Shown here one piece after another: positions 1-11,081 of a stretch of DNA of 64,000 nucleotides. The notes under the pieces are model-generated. The model saw only the letters and a program-made list of their open reading frames with translations, was not told where the DNA came from and did no database searches. The stretch is from Bretschneidera sinensis. Lineage: Eukaryota > Streptophyta > Magnoliopsida > Brassicales > Akaniaceae. Position 1 is the first letter of the stretch, and each line of letters starts with the position of its first letter. The stretch lies in assembly GCA_023935145.1 (NCBI GenBank), contig CM043700.1, forward strand, positions 100,792,400 through 100,856,399, given 5' to 3'. A program made the translations under genes and the position numbers.

Positions 1-39
1 ATCCCACATCGAAATATTTGAAGTTCAGTTCATCTGCGA

Positions 40-147
40 TCAATCGTAGCAGACATGCGATCGAGCGCACATGAGATCGTGCGCACAAGACATGCGATCG
101 ATCATACCTGCGATCGATCGCACCACACTGCGATCGAGCGCACACGG
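40..147. repeat. CG-rich motif array in LTR U3
   Basis: Variants of TGCGATCGAGCGCACA recur about six times at irregular spacing, for example around 54, 78, 90, 109 and 131. The core GCGATCGAGCGC is nearly self-complementary. The array lies about 50 bp upstream of the TATA box, so it is in the U3 promoter region of the LTR. It is strikingly rich in CG dinucleotides compared with the AT-rich surroundings. Confidence 0.6.
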
Positions 148-195
148 GCAGTATCCCACATCGAATCTGCAACCCATATTGCTCTGGGTCTTCCC

Positions 196-205
196 CTATA
201 TAAAC
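196..205 (+). promoter_or_regulatory. TATA box of gypsy LTR
   Basis: CTATATAAAC is a good plant TATA box. It lies downstream of the motif array and would start transcription near 230, which fits the U3/R boundary of an LTR. Confidence 0.5.
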
Positions 206-1004
206 ACCATCTGGCTTCATAATTCAGAGTACAATTCCTGAGCCACTTTGGTGTTTACCGGTGGACTTCCGCCAGCATTTTGGTGGATCCCGAAGGCATT
301 GCTACCACGAGGGGAAGTGCCACCCGTCAGCGAGTGGAATTTCTCCCATATAAAGTTGTTTATTTATTTCTTTATATTCAGTTGTTTTAGTTTAAATGTT
401 TAGCACTTTTTATTATAGTTTTATAGTTATGAGTGGCTAGACTCTTCAGCTAAGGTTGAAGATGAAGCCCCACCGTTGTTTGGCGTAGTAGTTCAGATTT
501 GCTTGTACAAATCTGACAATTTTTAGTATAAATGTTCTGTCAATTATTTGAGTTAATCTTATAATTGATTGAGTTTAAATTGTCTGTTGGATTTTCTTTG
601 TGTTTCATCTGATGGATACATTGAATGCCTTTCGATTAAATTGGATTCCTTTTGTGATTTGTTAAGAGCGGATACATTGGGTGCTTTTGGTTTAGTTGGG
701 ATATTCTTTGTTTTTTGTCTTATAGTTGGATTCATGGCATGTTTTGATAGGCTATATTTTTAGAACATGTATGCTTAACTTCGGTGGGGTGGATTCGGAA
801 ACCTTAGTGTTTTTTTATTATTAGTTTTAAAATCAACTTAGTTTAGTTTTAATTTATTTTGCAATATCATTCTGAAATTTGGAACTAGGTTAAGATAGAG
901 TTAGTTTAGATTGAAAATATACTTTCACAACGCAATTCCCTGTGGATTCAACCTCGCACTTGCACAACGCTATATTGCAAACGACTTGTGCGCTTGCGAG
1001 TAAT

Positions 1005-1301
1005 TTAAAACTCACGACACTTAGTAAGAAACAACTCATCTAATTTCTTCCAAATGATAGCTAGATCTTCCAAGTCTCCGCACTCCCTTGTGACACTATT
1101 CGACATGTGCAGAAAGATGGTGATGTATGCCATCTTCTTCATCTTATTCCGTTGGACCTCTGTGATACTTGCTGAAAAAGCGTCATCTTCTCCAATCGCC
1201 AAGTCCACCTTTTGTTTCATAAGAACCTCCTTGATTTTCTGCTTCCAAAGGGCAAAATCTGCCTTTCCATCAAACTTCTCAACAATGAAGTTTGAACCCA
1301 T
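1005..1301 (-). pseudogene. gag: Ty1/copia gag, N-terminal fragment
   Basis: The minus strand encodes about 94 residues that start like a Tnt1-type copia Gag (MGSNFIVEKFDGKADF, then 'LWKQKIKEVLMKQK'), the structural protein of the virus-like particle. The family keeps the pattern 'F.G..F.LW..K' at the start and 'WKKLDELFLTK' about 90 residues on, and both are seen. Family Gag continues for another 150 or more residues. Here homology stops at about 1018, where the gypsy LTR begins, and the last few codons are LTR sequence. The ATG at 1301 is the natural start: a leader of about 340 bases separates it from the PBS and the 5' LTR on the same strand. This is a clear case of a copia element broken by a gypsy LTR. 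Confidence 0.75.
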
Positions 1302-1383
1302 ATTGCGGAGAAAATCCCAGATTTATGCAGCACCCACAATTGCTTTCCAACTTCTTCTAAATCTCAAGAACACGATCAAAGAT

Positions 1384-1524
1384 AAGAACATGATCAGATC
1401 TTGATCTCTACTCCGTTCTTGAATCATTTCAAGAACATGATCAGATATTGATCTCTACTTCGTTCTTAAATCACCTCAAGAACATGATCAGATATAGATC
1501 TCTACTCCGTTCTTGAATCACCCA
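1384..1524. repeat. 47-bp tandem repeat, three copies, in copia leader
   Basis: Units start at 1384, 1431 and 1478 with 'aagaacatgatcagat', followed by 'tgatctctac..cgttctt'. The period is exactly 47 bp with few mismatches. A worn partial copy ('aagaacacgatcaaag') precedes it. It lies between the PBS and the gag ATG of the minus-strand copia element, in its untranslated leader. Confidence 0.85.
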
Positions 1525-1639
1525 AGAAGTTGACCTTTGATTCTTGGAGTCTTGCTCCGATAACCCCCTGTTCTTGCTCCGACACCCGCCAATCTTGGCT
1601 CTCTTGGCTTTGATACCACTGTTTGTGGTATATCTTCTA

Positions 1640-1652
1640 GCTCTGATACCAC
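1640..1652 (-). other. Copia primer binding site (initiator tRNA-Met)
   Basis: On the minus strand GTGGTATCAGAGC follows the LTR end directly. This is the standard plant copia PBS, complementary to the 3' end of initiator tRNA-Met. A near copy (1607-1619, GCTTTGATACCAC on the plus strand) lies 33 bp further into the leader. Confidence 0.75.
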
Positions 1653-2546
1653 TGTTGGAAATCACCTCTTGATGCCCAGGTGGTGATCTTCCAAACACCA
1701 AAGTCTTGAATGACTTGTAATAACATTGAAACAAAATAGGAATCAAACCAATCAAAGAAAGAACACAAGCAATTTGTTATCGAGGTTCAGCAATGTGCCT
1801 ACGTCCTCATGAGCTCCTTTAAGCCCTCTGCACTAAATCAAAGAATTCTTACAAGTTACAGCAACACCTCTTCAAGAAACCTCTATTTCTTAAAGAACGA
1901 AAGAAGAGAAAAGAAAGTGATAAGGACTTGAGTTACCTTGGAATTTTCTCCCAAGAAAATTCCACTTACAAGGCCCTTGAATCCCCAATCTATACTACTC
2001 TCCCTCTAAACAACCAGCGTCTCTTGAATGAGTCTTTTTTGTGTTTAGTGTCTTTGCACTCTCACACACCCATATGTTTTATTTCACACACATTCACATG
2101 TCATCATATCTATCTTGTTGAGATGATTGTCACACTCTTGAATGGCTCCTAGATGACCCTTTATATAGGCGAATGACTTCCTTATCCAATCTTGGAGATC
2201 AATCTCCACCCTTAGATCTCAAGAACCAAAGATCCATGGCTCTCTAAGAGTCTAAGTGATCTTGTGCGTTTTAACCATGCTCCACGCACCATCTGAAGTT
2301 GTTGGAAAAACTTGCCTCAGTGTGCCTGGTGCCGCGGCCCAGAATAGGGCTAGTTGCGGCTCACAACAGGGCCACACTTCTCTAGGTTCTGGGCGCCGAG
2401 GTGCAACCTCTTTGAGGTGCGGCGCACACGTGGCTAGAAGACTTCTCCTTGCTGCAAGGTGAGGCGCGGATCTCCTGAGGTGCGGCGCACACCTGGTGAC
2501 CTGATGTTGAACTTCAACCCGTTTAATCCTTGGACAAATACCAACA
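1653..2546 (-). mobile_element. Copia 5' LTR (family A, 894 bp)
   Basis: Ends are TGTTGG..CCAACA. The same LTR family recurs at 44878-45809 (+) and 55831-56664 (-), sharing the ends, the 'gtgatcttccaaac' block, the TATA box region and a GC-rich block near the U3 end. In minus orientation it is followed by PBS, leader and gag, so it is a 5' LTR. The rest of the element lies beyond the gypsy LTR to the left and outside the window. The bases next to the outer end are CCGCT; the matching duplication cannot be seen. Confidence 0.85.
2159..2168 (-). promoter_or_regulatory. TATA box of copia LTR
   Basis: The minus strand reads CTATATAAAG. The same motif sits at the matching position of the two other LTRs of this family (45357-45366 and 56299-56308), which supports it as the element's promoter. 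Confidence 0.55.
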
Positions 2547-3200
2547 CCGCTGAAGATGATGCCGAAACCACCACCAATAATGCCGCCTCTGCTGTGGACA
2601 CTACCATCATACTCATCGTACTCTTTATATCTCATCGATTATCACTGTCCACAAGTCCCTATCCACGAGTAGACCCTCAATCTTCAGTTTCCACAACTTG
2701 AAGATCTTCTCTCCAAACTTCTCGATTTCAATCCATGATCCAATCGACATCTCTGATTGTTAATCCTCGAACACAAGGCTCTGATACCAATTGAACGATT
2801 CGAGATTTATCAATCACACGAATTATAACTAGAAAGAAAATAAGATACAATATACCCAGGTTCACCCCAGAATAGGGCTACATCCTGCTAGAAGTTTCAT
2901 TATAATCAACCTCACAAATCTCTCGTTACAATGTGCGCTAAGTACATAGAGAGTATTTATAAGCAACTTAAGATGTCCTAATTAGGGGTTTCGCTCTACT
3001 TCAAAACCATGACTATTCATACGCCCAAGCCCAAACTGTCAAGCAAAAAACCATACCCAAAACATGTGCAAGACCCATGGTCATCAGGATTTCTACAGTT
3101 CTGGACCCGTAAAGTATGCACCAACTTTAACAAAATCCAAATTTTTTCAAATCTTTTGTTGGTGGCTAGGGAAATTAAGTTTATTGTGATATAAATAATT
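2547..3200 (-). mobile_element. Second copia-like PBS and LTR, partial
   Basis: At 2778-2791 the minus strand reads ATTGGTATCAGAGCC, another tRNA-Met type PBS, and it directly follows a possible LTR end ..CGTTCA (TGAACG at 2792 on the plus strand). Sequence from 2792 on has the look of a copia LTR ('cccaggttcacccc', short direct repeats, no frame). 2547-2777 would then be the leader of this element, into which or next to which the family A copia inserted. The outer LTR end cannot be fixed; about 3200 is a guess. Confidence 0.4.
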
Positions 3201-3299
3201 TTTATACAAGACGTTTCGACGTTGCCACATTGTTAATTTCTATTAAAGATTTAACAATTATTCCTTCTATTATTCAAGTTACAATTGCGTCGTGAATTT

Positions 3300-4785
3300 T
3301 TGTTTTAAAAATTAAAGTGGATGAGTCCAAAATGTCTCTTATCTTGCTAGTTCTTTGAATCACTCTTTTGGATGCTGAGTCTTGTTCGTCAAATGAATTT
3401 ATGCCTGATGATGTTTTGGATCGAGTATCAACGGAATAGGTGGAGCGAGGGGCAGAAGATGGTATCCTAAAGGAGCTGCATGGGTCACCTCCAAATGTCG
3501 TGTTTATTGATGATGCAATTCCCAATGAGAGAGAGTTGGTTTGTACAAAGTCAAATTGTGTCATTTTTTGATGGATTAGAGAATGGGAATGATAATGTGA
3601 TTTCCAACCCTTTGGTTACTATCGGTGATGGGTTTAATTCTAGCATACATCTCATTAAGTGTTCAGGTACGATTACTGGAAATCTACCTCTTTTATTAGA
3701 GGAAATGAATTCAAAATTTTCCTTTCTTGGAGGAAGGTATTTGTTACGTGGGGAAGAGGTATTGTCATTGAATTGTGTTGGCTAGCCTTTGTTTAAGTCA
3801 AGTTTTATTCATTTTTCCCTTAGGAGTGAACTCAATTTTGAAAGTTTGAAGTCTAGATTGAGCTCATTTTCATTTTCTATGGGATTTGAAAGGAACTTTC
3901 TTCTTGTGAGTTGTTTTCTTAACTCTCCAAATACAAATTTAGAATCTAGTAGCTATTTGAGAGATGATGTTGAGTTGCGAAGTCTTCATCAGTCAGATAA
4001 TGCAGGTTACTTGTCAGAATCAAAGGGACATTCTGAATTTTTTCGAAGAAAGGTGTGCTGGAGAATGGTGTTATTTGTATTAGAAAAAGAAACTTGTCTA
4101 GGAAGGAAGTGCTTGAGTTATTTAGACCTGATTATACATCTGATAATGGATTTGATATTTCTGATACTAGTGGATGTGTTCCGAATCATAGAGAGAAACA
4201 GTTTGTAAAAAAATGATAAAGCTTGGGAAAAGGCGATTGCTACGTTGGAATTGTGTAAAAAGATGGGTCTTCTGCATAAAGGTATGAGAAAAATATGATC
4301 GACGGATTCTATCGATTGGAAATAAGGGATATTGAGGAGTATAAGAAAACAAATTTGTGTTAGTTTTTCTATTTTGGGGTGTAAATGTTGACTTGTATGT
4401 TGCTTTGGGGTCTCTAGATTTGATCATAGTAATATTGAGAGAGGAATTCCAGTTCCATAACTGTGATGATATTCATTCTTGTTGTTTTAAATTTATCGGT
4501 CTTGATGGCAGCAAAACATTTATCTTTACTCAGCTTGCATTTCAAAAATGTTTGGAGTTATGTTTTGCTGGTATTTTTCTCATGGATGGTGTTTTTTGGT
4601 TTCTTCACTATGTGTGTGTTAAGGAGCTTTTGATTTTCTATTTAGTTTGGTTTGTATATGGGAGTTTTTTTTCTGAGTTTTTCAGTTTGATGTACTTTCT
4701 TGTTGATGCTCCAGCTAAGGTTGTTTCTTGATCTGTTGTATTGAATCTTATCATCCATAATTTTTTTTTGCTTTTAAAAAAAACA
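3300..4785 (+). pseudogene. Probable LINE (L1-type) remnant, ORF1-like plus 3' tail
   Basis: Several broken plus-strand frames look coding: 3309-3560, then 3480-3785 and 3789-4208 with stops and shifts. Around 4060-4350 the reading 'RKEVLELFRPDYTSDNG', then 'KAWEKAIATLELCKKMGL' and 'LEIRDIEEYKK' resembles the acidic linker at the end of ORF1 in plant L1 LINEs, which leads into ORF2. ORF2 (endonuclease, RT) is absent. What follows is T-rich and ends in 'gcttttaaaaaaaa' at about 4785, as in a LINE 3' end. It would be a deletion derivative. I do not recognise the N-terminal half, and a decayed host gene is possible. Confidence 0.35.
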
Positions 4786-6194
4786 TATGCCTGCGATTTT
4801 AACTCATGACATAGGCACAACTATATTTCAAATTTTCAAAATTTCAGTTAGTATTGAATTCTTTCTTTTCACAATATTTTTTTTTTCAGCAATCATTCTC
4901 CCTTACTTTTACAACAGCTATGCAACTTTCCAATATGTTGAAGGTGTGCATTGATGAGAATAACAATATTAGAGTTCCTCTTATCATAAGAAAACCCTAA
5001 TTAATTTTTTTTGTCATAATTGTATGATATTTTCTGTTCTTTTCAATATTTTTTAAATTCTAACATTTTTTATAACAATTTTCGTTATTATCCATTTTCG
5101 TTCGCTAAATGTTTTAATTTGTCTGTCAGTTTGCCTCAATCCATTTTGTTATTTCGTCTAATTACCAGAGAGATTTCATCTTTTGATTTCTTGTTTGGTA
5201 TACATAGCAGAGTGCAACCCATGGTGTGAACACATTCAAATCTGCTGGAGTGTACTATGCAATCCGTGAGACTCATTTTTGAAAGGACTCAGTCAATAAA
5301 TCAAACATCAAATCTCTATTGTTTTGTTGAGCAATAAATATCTTACTTTTATAACTGCATTTGGAGAGTTCACCTACTTATTAGACCATGTCATAAACAT
5401 GTCATATCTGCCAATGATTGGATCTGAGGATATTTTGACCTTACAGCAGTCAACAACTCAACTTCTGGAGGTTGAATATTTTTATTCTTTCATTGGAAAG
5501 GACTTTGCAGATTTCGAAGACTATGAGGCAAACGTCCATCCTATCATGTGAACTAGGATGCAATGTTTTTTCAGGCATTCCAAAACAAAAATCACAAGGT
5601 TTTGGATACAAAAAATCTCATGAATTAGTAGTATTTACATCTTTTGATTAGATAGGTTTATCTTTCCAAGTAATCCTACCTATCACATTCATCCTCACGT
5701 AATCAAATATGCTATCAAAATTGCTAGTGGAACGTCTGAGTTTGGCTCCATGTTATCTTACTAGCTTGTATTACCAGCTTGATCAGCTTAATGAAGATTT
5801 AGAAAGATCCTTTGAGCTATTTCAATAGTCAATTACTCTGACCCAGTATTTCTTAAGTGTTTTTTATGGAATCATTATCCAGTGTGCTCCAAATTGTAAT
5901 AGTAATGGGAAACTGTTTCCATCTATCTGTAAATGGTTTAGTTATGCAGAAATCAATACTCATTTGACAGATTTAATAGATGATGGAACATTATTCTTGT
6001 AGAAACCTTTCACGTTTTTTCAGTAATGGCTTCAAAATCAAATTTTCAAGTTTTGCGCTCAGTCAAGTCATTTGAGAGATCAACTAATTATTTGGCTTTT
6101 GAGTATTAAACATAAAACATTTCCCGCTATTGTTAAATCCGAATTAGATTACAAACACATCATAATTCCAATGTCCATTTTCCTAAATAGAGTA
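4786..6194. other. Unassigned AT-rich DNA
   Basis: No recognisable gene. The open frame 5324-5551 (75 codons, beginning MLSNKYLTF) and that at 5020-5229 have no motif known to me and no supporting context. No LTR ends, long repeats or tails were seen. Confidence 0.3.
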
Positions 6195-6350
6195 CACTAC
6201 AAGAAAATTGATTTTCAACGATGAAAACTTAGCGACAACATTATTAGTTATTTGTGACAAGAGTTCGTCGCTAGCCAATTGAAATTAAATTTCAATAAAA
6301 CAATTATAAGTGGTGGGCTTACCATCGGTTTGCTATCGTAGATAAAATGA
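6195..6350 (+). mobile_element. CACTA-type transposon terminus, single end
   Basis: CACTACAAGAAAA at 6195 is the classic terminal inverted repeat of plant CACTA (CMC) DNA transposons. It is followed by short subterminal motifs in both directions ('tagcgacaa', 'ttgtgacaa', 'tcgtcgcta'), as expected for transposase binding sites. The matching inverted end (TTTTCTTGTAGTG) was not found, so this is an orphan end. Its inner limit is arbitrary. Confidence 0.4.
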
Positions 6351-7050
6351 ATGTCATCATTGATAAATACGAACCCATATATGAATCTTCATCTTCCTAG
6401 TCAAGAATGAGTACAGGATCAAGTTTCCAATTTAATGTGTGTGGAGATGGTAATCAACCAAACTTCCAGTGCAACCGGGTTCCGACTTGTCCCTTAGGAA
6501 GAACTGGCTCAATCGACCCTTTTGAGTTTCCCTCGAAGTTGTCTACTGTTGTGAGGTGTTAATGCGAAGAGAGGTAAGAGTGTGTCGAGAAAGATCAGCC
6601 AGGGTCCGATAAGTCTTAGAAGGATCGTTGAGATGGACCTTGGCCCATTCTATTGGCTCGTCCCTACCTTTATCAAGGCCATGGTGCTATCAACTACCTA
6701 GGTCGCGAGGATGCCATGTAGAGTTACGACGTTACGCGGGTTTTGCAAGTCCCCTTAAGCATTCTTGATTCCTTCAACTGATAGAACCACATGGTGATCA
6801 TCACAAGGATACTGTCCTACCAGTTGCATGGGTTGCGAGGGTGCCATCAAGGTTACAACGTAGAATTGTAGGGTTACATAAGCCCCCTTGTGGATCCTCA
6901 CATAACGATAATTTTTTTTTTTTTTTTTTTGTGTTTTATTGATTGAATGTTTATTCATTGTATGTGTTTCTCAATTTTTAATTACAAAAGATCAAACATG
7001 AATGTTTTTAAAGTTATGAGTAACACATTCATGTACGTGTATGTTTCCTC
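6351..7050. other. Unassigned, possibly Tat element 3' untranslated region
   Basis: Less AT-rich than its surroundings, with no coding frame that I recognise. Two related pieces are seen: 'aggtcgcgaggatgccat' near 6700 and 'gggttgcgagggtgccat' near 6830, each followed by a 'gttacgacg/gttacaacg' phrase about 90-130 bp apart. A T-run lies at 6912-6930. Position directly before a polypurine tract suggests the 3' untranslated part of a Tat element. Confidence 0.3.
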
Positions 7051-7488
7051 AAAGAAGGGGCAATTGTAGACACTTGATTTTGCAACCTTTTGTAATCAAT
7101 AATTGATTTCTCCTTGGACCTGAATAAAAAAATAAATATTATTGTTGGAATACATGATTGTGTTATGAATTTTGCGGAGTTCAATGTTTGTCATGGCTAA
7201 GAGCTAATTTAAAAGAAAATCAAGAGAAGAATTAAAGCTAGGAAAGTTAAAAGGCCAAAATATGTCTTTCAAGCTTGATAACTTTTTACTAACAAGACTT
7301 AAGATCATGTTCTTCTTCATATCAATAGAAATTTTTATTAGCTTTCCAACAATATCTTTTAGGCAAATTTTGGATGAGAGATTAGTGAGATATTAATTTT
7401 TTTTACCGAAATAACAACAAAACAAACTAGTTTTAGTGAAACGAACCTAATGTAAAGTGGGTAATGAATTTATGTGTGAGACTAGTTG
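7051..7488 (+). mobile_element. Tat/Ogre polypurine tract and LTR start (Tat-A)
   Basis: AAAGAAGGGGCAAT is a polypurine tract, and TGTAGACACTTGATTTTGC from 7065 is the typical start of a Tat/Ogre LTR. The following text includes 'ttagctttccaacaatatc', a phrase common in this type of LTR. A polypurine tract precedes only the 3' LTR, so the parent element ran from the left in plus orientation. The LTR is cut after 7488 by the insertion of element 1. The remainder was not identified beyond that element. Confidence 0.55.
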
Positions 7489-8082
7489 TGTAATATTTTT
7501 TTTTTCATAAAATAAGAGTAAAAAAGTAATTTTACATATATCATATTGAGTTAAATAATCCATAGATGAAATAATATTTGAAAGATAATATTGAAAATTT
7601 TGTTGAAAAGAGTTAGAAATTTTTTAAGAAGAAAGTATTGATTTTTTTATTTATTTTAAATTTGAAGTTGAAATGAAAGAATTTTGAAGAAAAATATGGA
7701 CTAAAGTTGAGGAAAATAATTAAAAAATTTTGGAACAAAATATAAATTTTTATATTTCTCTACAATTTTTATAAAATTTTGGAAGGAAGAAAAAATGAAA
7801 ATTTGATTTTTAAAGGGAAATGGCAAAACTGTAATTATGTAATGATAAAACGGTAAATTTTAAATGATGGTAGAATTATAAATAATCAATGGCAAATATT
7901 TAAATTTTATTTAAAATACAAAAAGCAAAGAGGCAAACAGTGAACCTCATAAAGTTCACGTGAATGCCTTGGTAAGAAAAAATATAATAAATAAATATAT
8001 TGTTTAAATTATTTTAACGTGAACATAATCATCAACATTTGATATTTTGAATTTTTTATTATTAAAAAAATGTTGCAAAACC

Positions 8083-8091
8083 TTATATAAG
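8083..8091 (+). promoter_or_regulatory. TATA box of element 1 LTR
   Basis: TTATATAAG followed by 'tctctgaagctcaaag' fits a promoter with a start near 8115, about 0.6 kb into the LTR. Confidence 0.45.
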
Positions 8092-9531
8092 TCTCTGAAG
8101 CTCAAAGACTTTATATTGTTCAAATTTCCGTTTGGTTTCTTCTTTCTTCAATTCAAATTCTTAGCAAAAAGTTATAATGAAAATTTCTTTAATATTAGAG
8201 ATAGGTACAGTCATCCAATTACAATGGCAAGATTTCATCACATCTGAGGTAAATTTTCAATAAGACTCATAACTAAATAATTATATTGTTTGAATTAAGT
8301 TATGAAATAATAAGATTTATGAAATTTTATGATTAGATATTGGTGATCAGCAATCCTAATTGCTGAAAGGAGCAGGAAAGACAATGAAGTGATCCACAGG
8401 TAGTTTTAAGTGATACACAGTGAGTTAGATTTACTTTTAGTAATTGAGACCAATAAAAATATGAATTTAAGATATTTGAATAAATTTTTGAATTATAATG
8501 ATTGGATGATGTATTTTCTTTTATGCATGATAATTGATTGATTAGGGATTAAATAATATGTTGAAAATTAATTATATAAGAATTTATATTTTAAAAAGGA
8601 CTGATTAATGAAAAATATGCTGAAAAGATTTGTGAAATTTTTTAAAAGTATGATTGAAAAATTTATATGATATATGAGGAGACAATTTATTAAATATGAT
8701 AAAAGTAAGAATTTTAAGAAAGAAATAGTTGAATTGAATGCTTTAATGCATGCTTGTTTGCATGTTATTGCTATATGCATAAAAGGAAAGAAGTTGGTTT
8801 GGTTAAAAAGACGAGGAAGTTAGCTGGTATGGCTTAAACATGTCGATATGTGGGAAGACATTCCCATATGATAGTATGAAATGATCTAATGAGAAAGAAA
8901 GAAAGACAATTTAAACTCATGCATTATATTTGTTTTAAATATTTATTATTGATGGTTGAGATGCTAAAGAATCAGTCTTGATTATGAAATGATTGGTATA
9001 CAGATGAGTCTCATAATGAGACAACTTTGATGATAAATAAATAGAAAGGTTGATAAAATAAAGAATTATATGATTGATTGTTTGTATGATGTGAACCTTA
9101 TGATGATATTAAATTAAAAATATTAAATTGATAATATATATTAAAATAGGATAGCTTGATAATTTATTTATTAAAAGATTGACAAATGATTGAACTAGTA
9201 TGTGAGAAGAGATAGAGGATTAATTGTGTTGATTTAACAATGATTGAATATAACTAGAAGTATACAAATCGAGTACCTTTAGTAAATTTAATTCATTGAG
9301 CTTGTGAAGCTCACTCTTCATTGTTAAATAATTTCAGGTAGGGGGCAGGACAAATAAATTTACGTGTTGAGATTCAGACTGAGTTATTATCTGTAAGTCT
9401 TGTGATCCATAGCCTCAGACTAATGGAAGAAGAAAAAAAATTTAGATACTCATGCATCTTGAATATGTTGTATATATTGTTTAATATAGGATATTGATAA
9501 TGTAACTCCCCAGTTGAGGGTTGAAATTTGT

Positions 9532-9532
<1 letters not shown>

Positions 9533-9562
<30 letters not shown>
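9533..9562. repeat. (TG)n(TA)n microsatellite
   Basis: 'ttgtgtgta' passes into about 12 TA units, inside the U5 part of the element 1 LTR. Confidence 0.85.
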
Positions 9563-9669
9563 TCAGTCGATGTATGTATTTATATTGTTGCATATATGTG
9601 TCGTGCTGGGATTTCAAAACGTGACGACACCGTCTCAAGGGTGGCCAACCTGGGACTAGTCGTTGCAAT

Positions 9670-9683
9670 TTTAGTATCAGAGC
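9670..9683 (+). other. Element 1 primer binding site
   Basis: TTTAGTATCAGAGC, two bases after the LTR end, is one base from the usual tRNA-Met type PBS (TTGGTATCAGAGC). Confidence 0.7.
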
Positions 9684-9770
9684 TTTAGGTTTTTATGATT
9701 CTATAGACTGCATAAAAATTTAAAGAAGTAGAAGATTTAAATAAACTAAATTTTAATGCAAAGTCTGAGG

Positions 9771-11081
9771 ATGACACGTGGACGTGATAGAGCTAGAGGT
9801 AGAATACTGAACCAGAGATGACGTGGTAGACCCCCAATATTTAGAAGAACTGAAGCTGAGATGGAGGTCGAGTCTATGGTTCATGCAAGGGAACATGTTG
9901 CCAGTACAGTTGGTACTAGTAAAGGTGTAAGAGAATATGATATTAGGAGAGATGAGTTGAGAGAAGTTCTTGATCATCCTATAGAGATAATGAATGTAGC
10001 AGAAGAAAGAACTGATAATTTACAGAGGAGACTAGAGGAAAGGGCTAGAATAGAATCTGATCTGGTGAGACAAGAGGTTTATAAAGGAGAGGGTGTGTTT
10101 ACACATGAGATACAAGGGGATTGTTTTATGAGATTTATTAAATTTAAATCCCAGTCTTTTATAGGATCTACAAATCCTATCAAGGCTGAATAATGGATTA
10201 AACATGTTGAGAAATATTTTGAAGTTTTACCAGTGATAGATAGGCAGAAGGTTGTCTTTGCTTCATTTAAGCTAGAAGGTGAGGCTTCTCAATGGTGGAA
10301 TGATATTTTACCTAGATTGAGTACACAGGTAGATTAACCCTTAACTTGGTGTAAGTTTAAGGATGTGTTCTTTGTGAAGTATTTTCCAGATATGTTTTAA
10401 GCATAGCAGGAAAGAGAGTTTATTCATTTAAGGTAGAACACTTTATCTGTGGCTGAGTATGATAGTAGAATTATAGCCTTGTCGAGGTTCATACCTGAGT
10501 TAGTAAATACAAAGGAGAGGAAATGTAAGAGATTTTTAGACGGGTTACACTATGAGATTCGAACTAAGCTCTCCTAGATAGGTATTGTGAATTATGCTAT
10601 AATGGTGGATAAGGTATTACAGATTGAGAAAGAAGTGATGAAGTTTAGAGGTAGGAGGGATTGGCTGAAGAGGTATAGATTTGTGGGACCCAGATATGGT
10701 GGTAGTATGAGTTTGCAGGGTGGGAGACCACCCCAAAAGGGGTGTTCTTTATGGCAGGAAACTGTTATGCAGAGTCAGAGGCAAGTAGGATTTATTGCTT
10801 CTGTAGCTTAGAGTAATATTGGTGGGACCCCTAGATTTGGGAGACAGGCTATGGGAACTGGAGGTTATGGTAGAGGAATAAGTATGACACTAAGGGGAAG
10901 TGGTAATCTGATATATGATCGAGAGACAAGAGTTTGCTATAAATGTAATCAGATAGGGCATCTATCTCATAATTTTCCTACTTTGATGTGCTTTGTATGT
11001 GGTGGGGGAGGATATATTAGTGTAGATTTTCCAGTGAGGAAATCTGTTGAGATAAGTGCTGGAGGTGTTAGGAGAAAATAG
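9771..11081 (+). pseudogene. gag: Element 1 gag (chromovirus), decayed
   Basis: The frame starts at ATG 9771 (MTRGRDRARGRIL, the basic N-terminus usual for this clade) about 90 bases after the PBS. The central retrotransposon Gag domain is seen at about 10200-10560: 'KLEGEASQWWND', then 'FKDVFFVKYFPD', then 'RFLDGLHYEIR'. At about 10935 there is a zinc knuckle, CYKCNQIGHLSHN, whose final cysteine is lost (CX2CX4HX4 then F). A second, poorer knuckle (CFVCGGGGY) follows. At least eight in-frame stops occur, several where the family has Gln (after 'IKAE', after 'STQVD', in 'DMF.A.QERE', after 'HLR', after 'TKLS'). The protein formed the particle and bound RNA; this copy cannot. Confidence 0.85.

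Larger units (their letters stand above)
1..1017 (+). mobile_element. Ty3/gypsy LTR, left end outside window
   Basis: The stretch reads as an LTR in plus orientation. A CG-rich motif array (about 40-147) is followed by a TATA box (196-205). Near the right end comes the phrase CCCTGTGGATTCAACCTCGC and then 'gcttgcgag', which is typical of the 3' end of Athila/Tat-type gypsy LTRs. The end is taken as ..CTCACGACA at about 1017 because copia gag sequence starts at once after it on the other strand. No primer binding site follows, so this is a 3' or solo LTR inserted into the copia gag. The 64-codon open frame at 569-763 matches nothing known to me and is treated as chance. The phrase 'atcccacatcgaa' occurs at 1 and again at 153. 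Family assignment rests on LTR-end style only. Confidence 0.55.
7489..9667 (+). repeat. Element 1 5' LTR
   Basis: Begins TGTAATATTT and ends ..GTCGTTGCA just before the PBS. The first 570 or so bases match 16198-16825 closely, with small indels. The right end ('gacgacaccgtctcaaggg') matches, in reverse, the start of the element 2 LTR at 22854. Its length of about 2.2 kb equals that of the element 2 LTR (2.2 kb). Frames at 8047-8247 and 8568-8780 fall inside it and are chance. Confidence 0.85.

Noticed and set aside
1054..1404. 116-codon plus-strand frame
   Set aside because: Shadow of the minus-strand copia gag and leader.
4357..4731. 124-codon hydrophobic frame that could be read as a membrane protein
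   Set aside because: T-rich 3' region gives Phe, Leu and Val codons by chance; no start context, and it overlaps the probable LINE tail.
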